Shown piece by piece: positions 43,797-56,710 of a DNA stretch of 64,000 nt (its first letter is position 1; each line of letters opens with the position of its first letter). The position numbers and the translations under genes are program-made. The stretch covers positions 186,001 through 250,000 of the forward strand of contig CAJNYU010002706.1 of NCBI GenBank assembly GCA_905331475.1, given 5' to 3'. Under the pieces are notes generated by a model. That model did not search any database, was not told the DNA's origin, and saw only the letters and a list, made by a program, of their open reading frames with translations. Origin of the DNA: Rotaria socialis. Lineage: Eukaryota; Rotifera; Eurotatoria; Philodinida; Philodinidae.

Positions 43797-46700
43797 TGAT
43801 GAAATTGAATATTTTGAAATATTCGCTATTACCACAGCTCTTACTTCCTTTTTTTTCATTCTAATAAATATCCTGTTTTATATATTCATAAACAACTGCA
43901 TCAAATACAAACATAATTATTTTTTAATCAGATGTATAAGTTGAGTATTTAATGTAAGCCAACTTTCGAAGATATTAGCTATTTATCCACAGACCATGAC
44001 AGAAGTTATTGACACACGATCAACTTTCGTACATCAACAATATTTTCTCAGCGAAACATGAGTTTTTCCTTGACGACACTGATCTAGACATTAAATATAG
44101 CGATAAGTGTGATGTTCAAGATACGACCGTGCCATTATTTTGAAGCACTACCCAAAAATATATACTAGAATAAATTCATCGCTCTATTACTACAGACAAC
44201 AACTATTAAGTCGTATTTAAAATTTGGCTTCCAACGGAATGATACTAAATTCATTTTAAACAATTAGAAGAAAATAATCGATATTTGTCATATTTTCTCC
44301 GTTGAAATTTTTTAAAATTTCAGTTTATAAAAATCCAGAGGAAAAACAAACCATGTTGCTATAGGTATTCTAATTGTTATCTTTGATTTTTCTCAAAGTT
44401 TCAAAACTCTTTGAAATGAACTTCCAAAACTATACTCTAATGCCATCTATAATATGAAGTCTTTATCAATAAGAAATTTAAATAAAAGAATTCATTCAAA
44501 TTCTTGCAAAATTTCATCAATATAGGTTAATAAAAAAATTTAGTGGAATGAGCATAGGTCTTGCTGACAATTTACAAATCACAACTAAAATGTTTTAGCT
44601 ATCATTTTTCGTTCGTCGTCATCTCTGTTTAATAGATATGATCGTGATAAAGCAAGAATTTGACAATGAATGAAAAAACGAGCGACGAAAACAAATAATG
44701 AAGATTACATGTATGATATTAAAATAATTAATGTTTCATGTCTTTTTTTCCCATTCTGTCAGTATGTTCTAATCCTGGTGATTGCATAATTCTTCCTTAG
44801 CTACTTAGTAAATTTTTTTTGTTTCTCTTCTTTTTCTGTCTGCTTTACAGTCATGCCTTTTACTGTGGTTCGCTTTGTAAAACGATTGCTTCATATTGTC
44901 TTTCACCTTTCGAAAGAGTTGATTTTTGAAACGTTTACTAATGAAAATTGTTTGTCTTCAGTGTTAGAATCGAAATTGACCATTAACCTTTTAAATGAGG
45001 TAAGCACAATAGACTAAGTGATATTTTAATTGAAATTCATTTTTGATAGATACTCTGAATAAATACATGTGTCATTTGATGGCTACGAAAAGTGATATTG
45101 ATAGGGTAGTTTTGTTTTGCCTGAGATGAGAAAAGAATTAGAAAAGAATTGTCTATACATATATTTATTTCCTGGATATCTATGTATACAGTTGATGATG
45201 CTACTATGTTGTAGATAATCGTGGTAATGATTTCTATCGATGAAAAGTATACAAGTATAAGCTAAAGAGAAGGAGATATTGTTTACATTGTTGTCTGACT
45301 GTAATAACAAGAGAGACAACAGAAAAAGAATAAATAGACAATGACAACATGATTGAACTACCCGTGCCACTTAGGTACATTTTTTTCTAATCAGGGTGTA
45401 CGCATATGTTGTGTTAATTTTAAGCTAAATCCGGCTGTCGCCTTTTTCTTTTGTCACACGTTATAGACGATTGTTGATTCAAATTTTTTTCATTTTTGAA
45501 TGTAAATTTCATTATAATATTTAAAATAATAGCATTTTATCTTCTTGTTATAAAAGAAATAATGGAATCTTAATGAACTATTCGAATGACACAGATGGAA
45601 TATTTTTTTCTTTTCAAAACAAACTATTTATGAGTGGTGTCGCATCTTGTGTTGTTGTTTTACAACGGTCGTAGAATCGAATACATATATATATATATAT
45701 ATATACATCCGTATGTGTAGTATGAAGTTTTTCATAAAATATAATTATATACTCTAGCACATACAAGGTTTCGATCGGAATATTTTTTTACAGTTAAAGT
45801 TCATATTCTTTATATTTTAATACATATTTAGGGTTTCATTCGTTGACTCTAATTGAAAAATACCTAGATGCTGCGTCTTCAAAAAGTTCTCAAAGAATAC
45901 TTTATAATAACGAACGACCTCTGAAATAACTAGTTACTTATTTTTCGACTATATAACTATCAAAAATCAATGTTTATTAACATAGTCTTAGTTAGAATAC
46001 ACTAATATTATGTATCTATCTCATTAGACCTTCTATTGCTAATGATGATGGAATTGATTCTATCACGAGGCTAGATTTTTAACAAACCAATCGACAAATC
46101 ATTTCAAAATCGTCACTCGCATCAATTCTATCTTTCGATGTTTTTATCTATCAAGTTCATATGATAGATTCAAATGAAGGCTTACCATTTTAGTAGAAGT
46201 AGAGAATGAATCGTTAATTTATAAAATTGAAAGAACGACACTAGTTAGCTACAAGTAAGATTAGATTTTTAGTGAAAATTAGAAATAAATTTGCGTTGAG
46301 CTATAGACGCACAGAGTATATTTTCTATTAGACATATATTTTATCATTGATATGAAATAGATCGAGATTGTCATCTTTATTAAATAATTTTCATGGAATA
46401 AAAATAAGTTTTGTATTTCTTTTCTTTTTTTTTTTCTATCATATTTTTGAGTACTAGTGTCAGTATTACATTTTCATAGAGCTGCCTACGCTTAGTAACA
46501 CATGTGCCCAACATCATTCTACTCAACATTCCATATATGCTTTCTTTTGTATTTCATTTCCACTCTTACATACAAAATAAAGTGCATCATATTTAATTCA
46601 TAGAAAAAAAAGTAGGTACTCTTCTTCATCCCAATATATTTTGAGTCAGAATTCAATCGAAATAAGCAGAATGTTTAAAGGTTGTTTTTCTTCTACACCT

Positions 46701-47004
46701 TCTCCTCTTTTATTGACACAACATTCTTCGTAAAATATTGATGTTTCGTTTTGAATAATAACTTCCAATTAATGAAAACAAACAATATAAAAATAGGTTT
46801 TTAGCACAAACTTTTGCTTGAGTACTAACACTTTTTATCTTAAGGTCACAATATCTCTATATATAATAGTTATTGTTGTTTCTCTATTTAAAGTATTACT
46901 TCAATTCTTATTTGATGACAAAATTTATTTTGCTGCTATATATATATTTCGTTCTCAATCTTTCTATTAGATATTTATAAAGAAAAACAGAACTCAGAAG
47001 CATA
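43797..47004. other. Intergenic, no gene seen
   Basis: About 3.2 kb between PRDX5 and the SPATS2-like gene. It contains an AT microsatellite at about 45683-45705. A 95-codon minus-strand frame at 45083-45370 lacks motifs. Pyrimidine-rich stretches near 44750-44900 and 46420-46440 have no splice partners I can defend. Confidence 0.55.
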
Positions 47005-49130
47005 ATGCCACGAAAAAGTACTATGCGTGATAATGTGAACGTTGTTCGATCTCGATTACCACATTTGTCTGATCTTCCGCGTGAGAAAATTGAATTAGTT
47101 TTACTTTACTATGAATCAAGTATCGACGACACCGTTGAAGCATTTAAAAGAGGTATGTTTAAATGGTTTTGTTATTTTACTTTGGAAAATTTTATTATTT
47201 ATTTTCAGATTGTGCTATTGAAGCTCTCAATGGATGGACTGAAACGAGTAATGGTCGAGGAACTGTAAGTTTTTTGGTTTATTTGAAAATAAAATATAAT
47301 AATTGAAATTTACTTTCGAAGACTTCATCGAAACGGACAAATAATAAAGGTGACAATAGAAATAGCAAACCTTCGACATTACCTACGAATTCATCAGTGA
47401 AAAAACCACCGTTCAATGGAATTTTACGACCATCACAACGTGTTTCAAATATTTTTCAAACATTTGCAGAAGGTGGTACACCGACTATTGTAACTACTAA
47501 TGGTAGATAAATTTCGATAATTAGAAAAGTCATTTTTTATTGAAACTTTTTTATCTAAGGCAGTATCACTACGTCTAATACAGCTGCTTGTTCACCACCA
47601 TCAACATCTTTTAGTGAACAAAGTGATAACAATCATGGTTAAAAAAAACAATCTTTTTTTCGCGTATAAATATAAAAGTTTGTCTTGTTCTAGATTTAAC
47701 AGCCAATCATGTTGCCATACATGATGAAGTGATTGAGCAACAAAACTCATCTCAATTACAAACTCGAAAACATATTCAAGATCGCCATGATTCAACTTCA
47801 TCAATAAAACATCATCATGAACCATCAACAAATAGCAATAATCAGCAAACAACAACAACAATACAATTTTCTAATAATAAAAAAAGTAAAATCAAAAGAA
47901 ATATTTTCAAAAACGGTCACTTTCCATATTTTGAGTTTAGAGTAAAAAATAATTTAAGACAAGATTGAAATTAAGAGAATGATATTCGCATTAATAGAGA
48001 TATGAGACTATATAGAGTATTATCTGACTATTAGTTTATAGTCATATGCTTTCATAACAAGATTTTATTGTAAATTAATATTTCAATAAAGAATTTGACT
48101 TCGCTGAATACTTCTATACGTTAATATATGAGTTTTCTTTATATTTTAGTGCTTACAAAATCAGTTAAAGATCTTCAACGACAAACATCAACATTAACAA
48201 ACGTTGAAATACTATTTGACAATGAAATAAAATCATCAATAAAACATATTGATGATGTCTTTAAACAGATTACTGAAATCATCAAACAACGTGAAATTGA
48301 ACTTTACTTAGAGATGGATAAAGTTAAAGAACAAGGCTTAAATATTATACATAATCGACAAAAACATGCTATTGAATTACGCCAATCAATTGATCGTTGT
48401 GATCGTCTTGAACCAGTTGAAATAGATAATCTTCGTCATGATATTAAACAGTTTGTTACTGATCGTCGATATGAACTTGGCGAACAATTAACAACATCTC
48501 ATCGTTTTGGGTACGATCAAAAATTAATTGAGCTATTAAAAAATTTTGGTCACATTTTACCAATTGGTCGAACACGTTCAACATCATCTGCATTGGTTGA
48601 AACACATCCAACTACAATATCAGATGGAACTTCAGAAAAATTACAGATATCAATGATAAGTCATCCAATATCATCAGTGTCATCTTCATTAAACGAAGTT
48701 GGTGTTATAGTTAAGCAAGAACAACCAAAACCACAACGAATTAACAATAATCAACAATTGAATGATTATAATACCGGTAATAATTATCGATATTGTGATT
48801 CTTCACAACAAAATAATGGTTCTTTTCAATATTATGATGAAACAAATAATTATCAAAGTAAATATTTTTGAAAGAGAATCTATTTTTGAGAATTTTAATT
48901 TTTTTGCTCTATTATGTGGTTACCGTCGTCGAACACAACAGTATTCTCAAGGTAATTTTCAACATCCGCGTCCAATACTTAATTATCACAATGATAACAA
49001 TCGTCGTACTGAACCAAAGCCAATCAATAATTGTGTAGATTTATCAAATAAGAGTAAAACAACAAATACATATCGTCGTCCAAGACTATCACCGCATCCT
49101 TCTCAACCAGTTGTTCCAGTACAAACTTAG
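47005..49130 (+). CDS. SPATS2-like protein
   Basis: Six exons are certain: 47005-47152, 47209-47264, 47322-47502, 47560-47637, 47694-47885 and 48150-48857 or 48871. The N-terminus (residues about 8-50) is UBA-like, with the pattern of SPATS2 where helices precede a short ...EALNGWTET segment. After a polar low-complexity linker comes the SPATS2 coiled coil beginning KSVKDLQRQT, with EMDKVKEQGLNIIHNRQKHA and LRHDIKQFVTDRRYELGEQL matching the family core. Reading through 48857 gives a stop at 48871 (458 residues, ending NYQSKYF). Alternatively, an intron from 48858 leads to a coding-like RG/RR-rich tail (YRRRTQQYSQGNF to PVVPVQT) ending at 49130, but no AG acceptor keeps that frame. The family is linked to RNA-binding or cytoplasmic granules; the function here is unknown. 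Confidence 0.85.
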
Positions 49131-51387
49131 AATTTGCTCATAAAATTGTTAGATTCAAGGTAAAAAAACAAACAAAAGATCCATATGGATGAGCAATTTA
49201 ATTCTTGGCTGATATGAACTTTTTTTTTCGTTCCTTTTCGACATATTTTATTCTTCTTATTACTATGTTGATTACAACAAAAAAGATTAGGAAAAAAAAT
49301 TATTTATTTATTTATAAACTTCGCAGATAGTTATCCTACTACGGAAGAATGATGATTTCATTTTTATTTATTAATTTTGGTGCTTCTGTTTTTTTCTTGA
49401 TGTGAAAAAACGTTTATAAAGTTAATTGTTTTTATTTAAGTGGGATTTTCGTTTACTTTCTTTTCTATTTACTAATTTTGATTCTTTTCTTTTTCTCTAC
49501 TGTTACTTTGAACAGCAAAATCATTTTTATCATGTATCCTATCATATAATGTTCGATGTTATTCTGTTTGTAAAATTTGTGAACGAGTTCGGCATTGATA
49601 CAGAAAGAAAAAGGAAGATTGCATTGAAAAATCATGTCTTTTTGAATCGATGATGCTCCTCTCAAAGAATTTAGCTTTGATTATGATGAAATTGATAAAT
49701 AGATCATTGATCTATTTCTATAACAATATTTTTAAGAAAATCATGCTACAGTATGAATCTTATAATGGCTTGTTGATTTATTATCATTGGCATTTACTCA
49801 CACACCCAAATCTATGCACCATAATCTATTCAATTATGTAAAAAAAGGAAATCCAGTTTGTTCATAACTATTTATCCTTCAGATTGCAGTATTCTTTATG
49901 TGGAGCAATATTACAGTGACTATCAATGGATATTCATGCTGTTTTATCTTTGCTTTTCACTGTGAACTTCTTCGTAACGAAGCATAGTAGAAATCTTTGC
50001 TTTTTACTTCAAATTTACACCCACCCACCCGAAAAAGCACAGTGCACTGTCGCAGCCAGAAAAATCAAGTCTATTTCAACATGAGTAAAACATCAGATAT
50101 GCAAAGACCCTCCGTTAGAGATCCAACACAAATTTAGTTAAACCATCTTTTTTTGGGAAAACTTTTGTTTCTCTATCTCCGCAACTCTTTTGTCAACTGC
50201 AACACGATCTACTACTCATACTAAATCATTTTGACTAATTTAAACGTCATTAACGTCGAACAGTCACTCAATAAAGAAGAGAATTTTCAGCGTCTTTTTC
50301 TTTCACAAATATGTTTGGCTGTATACGTTTTGTATGAGCAGTGATTGAAATGTTCTTTTGGTAAGTTCGAATACTTAGATTGTTTTTAAGTATAAGCTGC
50401 ATACTTGCTCTCAAAATACTGAACTTACTCTTCGAATAATCTGTGTACAGGCTGAAGGCTGCTCAGATCAAGAAGCACGTTTGTTGGATCTTTCTGTTTT
50501 TATATTTTGATGAAATAATTTTTCTGACAGCTTTAATTTTCACTTTTAATAAAATGAAAATAGGAAGTAATAATAAAACCAAATATTGGCTCTCGTAGAC
50601 ATTCGAACAAGAAGTCTTTCAAAAAGTGAATTTGGTTTCGCACGATGAATTTTTAAAGTGTCACAAAAATATTGAAGGTTAAATTTATTCTGGGTCATCC
50701 GATCGATTTTAAGCTAGTTGATATTGCAGTCCAACAAATTCAAATTGATACCGATTGTTAAAAGGCTCCAAAAAATATTAGCTAGCGTACCGAGCTCTCA
50801 TTGCAATTTGCAATGACATAAACTATTCTTGATTGGAAAATATATGTTCGTCTATAATTCTATATCGTTACTTCACATCTCATGAAAAAAGATAAGACAA
50901 CATAAGAACATGATTACAATTTTTTTCAATATTCCATCTAAGACTCCAAGCAGACCAAAAAAATAAAACAGAATTAAGCAACGTGATTGGTTAATTCACA
51001 CTTAAGTCATCTTTTAGAGACGGTTTAGTGGTTAATTCTGTTTTATCTTTTTGGTCTGTTTGGGGCCTAAAAGTTATCTATCTGCTACGTTTCTTAGATT
51101 GAAAAAAATCCACCAATCACATGTAATGTATGATGACTCATAAGCTTGTGCGCGATGTCATCGTGAAAAAGAAGAATCTATACCATACATCGAAATGAGA
51201 TACAAGTAAATTATAAAGCAAGAATGACATTCTGCTTACTTTGAAACATAGGCCAAAAAGATCTTTGAATTCATTTCAATGGAAAAAGCTTAAGCTTAAA
51301 ATATTGTTTGTACTTTTAGATCAATAGTTGAAAACGAACTGAAATTATATTATGTAAATAGAAAAACGATCCCATTTATTCTGTATC
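49131..51387. other. Intergenic with a small foldback
   Basis: About 2.3 kb upstream of HDAC11. Apart from the foldback at 50944-51065 I see no gene or element. Confidence 0.55.
50944..51065. repeat. 122-bp foldback (MITE remnant or hairpin)
   Basis: Two 34-bp inverted arms, 50944-50977 and 51032-51065, share about 31 positions (core CAGACCAAAAA...AAAACAGAATTAA). The loop is 54 bp. The size suits a tiny MITE or solo hairpin element. No clear target duplication is visible. Confidence 0.75.
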
Positions 51388-52692
51388 ATGGCTTCTTATT
51401 CCAATGATGACTTATCAAAGCTTCCAAAGTAGATATTGTTAGTATGAAAATTTATAATTTTTCTCGTATGATAGAAATCTATTGTACAAAAATATTGATC
51501 GTAATCAATGGCCAATAGTTTATTCGTCGAATTACAACATTGGTTTTCTCTATTTGGAAAAACTTCATCCATTTGATTCCTCAAAATGGGGATCAATCAT
51601 CAATTTTCTTCGACGTATTTACTCACATTTAATATAATTTATCACGTATTTCTTTCGTATATTTAGAAGCAAAAATGATTATAGATGAAACAATAGTTGA
51701 CCCAAACGAAGCAACGATAGAAGACCTTCTTAAAGTACATACAAAACGTTATTTATCAAGCCTTAAATGGAGTATAGCAGTCGCACGTGTTCTTGAAATA
51801 CCGCCAGTAGCTCTCTTACCTAACTTTATTATTCAATGGAGTGTTCTGAAACCGTTACGATACCAAACTGGTGGAACTATTCTTGTAAATAATTGTTCTT
51901 TTCTTTGTTTTGAAAATTCATGTGTATCTCATTTGCTATTATTTAAGGCAGGAAAATTAGCATTAGAAAGAGGTTGGGCAATCAATGTTGGTGGTGGTTT
52001 TCATCATTGTTCATCGGACAGTGGTGGTGGTTTTTGTGCTTATGCTGATTTAACATTACTTATTATCAATCTTTTTACTTATTTTTCTGATCGAATCAAG
52101 AAAGTTCTCATCGTTGACTTGGATGCACATCAAGTACGAGGAGTTTTTCTTAAGTAAAACTTGAACTTGAAGATAAATTTGCTTTATTTAGGGTAATGGA
52201 CATGGACGTGATTTTATGCACGATGACAGAGTATTCATTATGGACATGTACAATCGTCATATCTACCCTCGTGATCATCATGCTAAAAATGCTATTCAAT
52301 GTAAAATTGAATTAGACAATCAAACAGACGATAAAACATATCTTCGTTTATTACATAACAATCTTAAAAATTCTTTAAATGAATTTCAACCTGATTTTGT
52401 TGTTTATAATGCTGGAACAGATATACTTCAAGGAGATCCACTTGGAAATCTTGATATTACACCACAAGTATATTTTATGTTCTATATCAATCGAAATGAA
52501 AAAGAAATTGTTGAATTTATTTAGGGTTTAATCATTCGTGACGAAATTGTTTTTTCAAAATGCATTCGAGAAAAACATATTCCAATTGTCATGTGTACTT
52601 CCGGTGGTTATCAAAGAACAAATGCTCGAGTTGTAGCAGATTCTATTTTAAATTTGTATACTAAAAAGTTAATCTCGTGTGAATCAATCTAA
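51388..52692 (+). CDS. HDAC11: Histone deacetylase 11
   Basis: Six exons join to 342 codons, close to the human 347: 51388-51428, 51475-51614, 51667-51884, 51948-52133, 52192-52467 and 52525-52692. The class IV deacetylase core is complete: WPIVYS near the start, RYQTGGT, NVGGGFHHCSS (catalytic H152-H153), DLDAHQGNGH (zinc ligands D192 and H194), YNAGTDILQGDPLG (third zinc aspartate) and TSGGYQ (transition-state tyrosine). The family removes long-chain acyl and acetyl groups from lysines. AATAAA at 52729-52734 follows the stop by 36 bp. The next gene starts 65 bp after the stop on the same strand. Confidence 0.98.
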
Positions 52693-52757
52693 ATTTTTAT
52701 ATTAATTTTCGTTTTTCATTATTTTGACAATAAAACAATCTCGGGATTGTTTTTTAG
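52693..52757 (+). promoter_or_regulatory. Operon-like gap: poly(A) signal then acceptor at ATG
   Basis: This 65-bp junction holds AATAAA (52729-52734) for HDAC11 and, 15 bp later, TTGTTTTTTAG abutting the TXNDC17 ATG. The layout matches what trans-spliced downstream genes show in organisms with spliced leaders. Spliced-leader trans-splicing is known in rotifers; its use here is inferred. Confidence 0.5.
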
Positions 52758-53388
52758 ATGACATCCTCATTGTCTGTGACAGGATATGAAGAATTTAAAA
52801 ATATACTAAATAATTATGGAAAAGATAAGCGGATTTTTCTGTTATTTTCTGGTTCAAAAGATGATCAAGGAAACAGTTGGTAAATAAATTCAATCAAATT
52901 TTTGAAATCCATATTATTTTCGTTTATCTAGGTGTCCAGATTGTGTTGTAGCAGAAAAGCCAGTACACGAAACGGTCAAATCATCATTACCATCGAATGG
53001 AATATTTATTGAATGCTCAGTCGGCGATCGAGCAAGGTATACTAGTGCAAAAAAAGCGTTTTCATGAAAAATTTAGAAAAAAAGACTTTTGAGATCGTTT
53101 TGTAAATCTTTTCATTGAGTTTGCCATAATACTGAGTTTTTACAATGGGAGAAACTCTAAATAATGGCTAATTTATGTTTATCTGTAGCTGGAAGAGTCC
53201 GAAAAGTCCATTTCGAACAGATTCACAACTTCGACTAACAAATATTCCAACTTTACTTGAATGGGGAACGGTAAGAAACAAATAATTATATTTACATAAA
53301 TTTTTTGATTTTTCTCTAGGCTAAACGACTTACTGAAAGTCAATTACTCGATATAGGAATGATCAAGATACTGTTTGAAGAAGATTGA
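52758..53388 (+). CDS. TXNDC17: Thioredoxin domain protein 17 (TRP14)
   Basis: Four exons join to 125 codons (human 123): 52758-52879, 52932-53036, 53189-53270 and 53320-53388. The protein is one thioredoxin fold. The TRP14 active site WCPDC (residues 41-45) follows FSGSKDDQGNS, a signature that separates this family from classical WCGPC thioredoxins. The cis-proline region NIPTLLEWGT and the terminal ILFEED also match. It is a cytosolic disulfide and cystine reductase fed by thioredoxin reductase. The first ATG directly follows a splice-acceptor-like tract, so the leader may be added by trans-splicing. Confidence 0.97.
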
Positions 53389-56129
53389 ATATAATATCTT
53401 CTTTGATGTTCAATAATGACTTCTACCAATATACATTTTGACTGTCTTTTTACATTTGTGATTCTTTTCCGTAAGAAACAGTTGTAACCGTTAAAAAAAT
53501 ATTATACGATTCTACTCGATTGATCAAACGAACTATTTTGCTCGTGTTGTTCGAGAGATACACGTTGATAGAAAGAAAAAGCTTCAAGACTATAAAAATT
53601 TGAATTTGAATGTGAATTAGAAGCAGACTTCTGAAAATAATTTGTTCCATTATCTTTGGTTTCTTTCAACTTCGCAAACTGATAGAGTGACTTTTCTTGA
53701 AAGCATGTCGATCTACTCGTTATTATATATGGATTCGAATTAATCGATGCATCGATTAATACCAATTCTCTGATGGATTATCACATTTTTTGACAGAGCT
53801 TTTACTACTGATGAAATCCAGTTATTTTTCATCTTTCGGTATAGATGCATTCGTTGTGGCCTGTTAAGTAGAATAACGCCTTCTGATATTTCAATACGAA
53901 TTGTGATTATAGCTCAAAAAATATAAAATATATGAAAAACAAAATTTAAACACGGATAATTTGATTTTTACCATCGAAATAAAAGATTGAATTGGACAAT
54001 TTTCAAAACGACTCGAAGTTTGACTGACAACTATAAAATTCCATCGAATGGTGTGTCTGGTGGTCAAGAGACGAATTTTCAAAGATTTCATACTCGAAAA
54101 TTTGTAAGAAACGAAAGTCAACTAGCTAATGTGAACTAGTTCTTTTCTTAGTAATACTTTAAAAGAATTATCTTTGTCAATCTGTGAAATTCTTACGCAG
54201 TCCAGTGAACAAGACTGAACACTTGTGCAGTCCTTAAAATTCTTAGTTAATTAGCTAAGCTTTGCTTCAAGTAGGTTTATTTTACAGCTAGGTTCATCCG
54301 AGTCTTGGTTATCTTTATTTGTCATAGAATCGATAAAAACACTATATATTGAATAATGTTCCTAATTGTATTCATGGTGATTCTAGTAATGAAAAAAGTT
54401 CATTAATAATAATGAAGCATAGTTATATTAGAAAAGTTAAACGAGCTGTAGACACTTCGATTCCATTGGTTTTACTCTCTCTGGCTGAAAAACTGACCGA
54501 AAATGTGTTTCACAAATAACAGATATGCAATAAAATTCTTTTTACTTTGTATTCATTGATCATTAATTAGGTACGTCTGATTAACTTTTAATATGAAAAG
54601 AAGGAAAAAGATATGAGCAACCATGAGTGTTCGATATGGTTAGATATTTTTTTCAAGAAACTCATTCGTATCTGATTGACCATCGAGAACAAATAGGCAA
54701 GTTTTGCGGGTCAAATGTTGACAAGTAGACATATTCAAAGACATCCATCGATGACAGTAAAGCCTGTCACTGAAGACGAGCAATCGTTATCGCTAAAAGT
54801 ACAAGGAAATAAGCAAAGTCAATGCGGTTATGTGTGCATCAACTTGCTTTGTTTTAAATATCATGACATAGATTGAGACAACGGTAAAAGCCCCGGTACA
54901 TTGTATACAATTGTGAATGTATCCTCACGATATATTCAATTATGAGGATCTTTGCTGCTTATTCCGTCATGGAAAAATCCTGACAGATATGAATGCCATC
55001 GGAGAGTAAATCATATGCGTTTTTGATGCATTACAGAAAGAACAATGTTCGTGTATGTCCTATGTGGGTAAACTTTTTCTAATACTCGATTGAAATTTCA
55101 ATAGTTTGTTTTATAAGACGAACGACTTTGTCGTTTGACTTATACTCATAGTGAAATACAAATTGGCAAATATTTGATAGTCATGAGAGATACATCACAT
55201 GTGCCCAAGAATATTATAGATTATTGAAGGATTTGAAAAAAATCATAAAGACATTGTTTTTCTTATGCAATAAAGTATAACTATTGAAAAGTAAGTTTAC
55301 TTTAAATGTACCATCAGTTTATTTAGGAAACTTTTTATTTTTATTCGTATGTCATACCTATTGGGTTAGGATTCATTCGCATTACATGTAAACAATAGCA
55401 AAGAGAAGATTTCAACACTGTGCTCTTCGAAATCTAAAAATGAATCGGTTGTTCTGTCATGAGTGGATCGATGACAAGTACATTTCTTTCTCTAAAATAT
55501 AAACAATTAATTATTTTGTGTACTGACTTCAACAATTAGAACAAACAATTTAATAATAATAACATAATCTATTGCGTCATAAAAGATACTGATATTTCTA
55601 TGGATAATTTAATAATATGTACACCAACACAAATATTCTATTTAGTTTCTTTTTTGGTTGATTTCAAGCTAGTAAAACTGAATAGTATACGAAATATTAT
55701 CTGTGATGCATTGTTGATTGAGAACATTTTTCTTGACTTCTTCCATAGAAGATCTTTGTAACAAGAATAGAAGTTGACAGATTTTTTTCCTTCTTATCTA
55801 TTGTATCGTTTTTGGATATTATGCATGATTATATTCATAGAAGTAAATGGAAACATGTACTGAAAATCTAAGAACAACCAACAATCAGTAGTATCACATA
55901 AGTAACTTTCTTGTCTTTGATATTGACTTGTTCGTTTTGTTGTTGCTTGTCTAACTTTAGACAAGTCTTACATATATATATCAAGTGTTTCATATATTTT
56001 TTCCTAGAATAACATTTTGTATATAAGATGTTGTGCTAGTACTGGTATCTTCTTTTGTATTTTAAACGTCTAGAACGACGACGTATCGTGTTGAATTTGT
56101 ATGATTGTAATTATTGATTTTTGTTTTAG
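53389..56129. other. Intergenic, no gene seen
   Basis: About 2.7 kb of AT-rich DNA. Several 60-90-codon minus-strand frames between 53450 and 54121 have no motif or splice support. The right end near 55,900-56,130 should hold the promoter of the LIM gene. Confidence 0.55.
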
Positions 56130-56232
56130 GTCCATTCTATAGATATTACAGCAAGTTAAACTCATGTAAGTAGTAATTTTATTTTTGATCTTAAATTCGA
56201 TAAGACAATAATCAATAGGATCATCTATTTAG
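56130..56232 (+). other. LIM gene 5' untranslated exon and intron
   Basis: TTGTTTTAG at 56121-56129 could be a cis or trans splice acceptor. It would start an untranslated exon 56130-56165, followed by GTAAGTAG and a 67-bp intron ending TATTTAG at 56232, one base before the ATG. Confidence 0.45.
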
Positions 56233-56233
56233 A

Positions 56234-56710
56234 ATGCCGTTTGGAAATCAAGAAGTCAATCGTTGTCCACGTTGTAATCAAGCGGTTTATCATGCTGAAG
56301 CATTACCAGCTGCTGGAAAGCAATGGCATAAAACCTGTTACCGATGTGGTACGATGACTATTTTTTGTATTCTATATATCTTTATTAATTTCCTTTTCGT
56401 TAAAAACATCCGATAGGTCTCTGTAAGAAAATGTTAGAACCTATGACAGTGACTGAACATGAAGGTAATCTGTTTTGTAAGCAGTGTTATGCTCGTAAAT
56501 TTGGTATTCGTGGTGTTGGATTTGGTATCGGAGCTGGAGCTCTGGCTATGGACACTGGTGATCGATTCGGAAATACTGAATCACTTTCGTATGCTCAGTT
56601 TTATTTGTATCATTTTTATTATTTAAAGTTTGTTGTAATTAAGAAATAAACCCAATTATGCTACTCCACCTGGTACTGCAGCTAATAAAGATACCAATGC
56701 CGACGAATAA
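56234..56710 (+). CDS. Muscle LIM protein (single-LIM CRP)
   Basis: Three exons join to 117 codons: 56234-56348, 56417-56588 and 56644-56710. One LIM domain spans about residues 11-64 (CPRC...HKTCYRCGLCKKML...CKQCYARKFG). It is followed by the glycine-rich GIRGVGFGIGAGALAMD segment typical of the cysteine-rich/muscle LIM (CRP, Mlp60A) family, not of CRIP alone. The C-terminal tail (NYATPPGTAANKDTNADE) is polar. Single-LIM forms are known in invertebrates. The likely place is the muscle Z-disc and actin cytoskeleton. Confidence 0.95.

Noticed and set aside
45083-45370. 95-codon minus-strand frame
   Set aside because: No domain, no splice support, composition like surrounding intergenic DNA.
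53450-54121. Several 66-87-codon minus-strand frames
   Set aside because: Mutually overlapping or adjacent frames with no shared splice chain or known motif.
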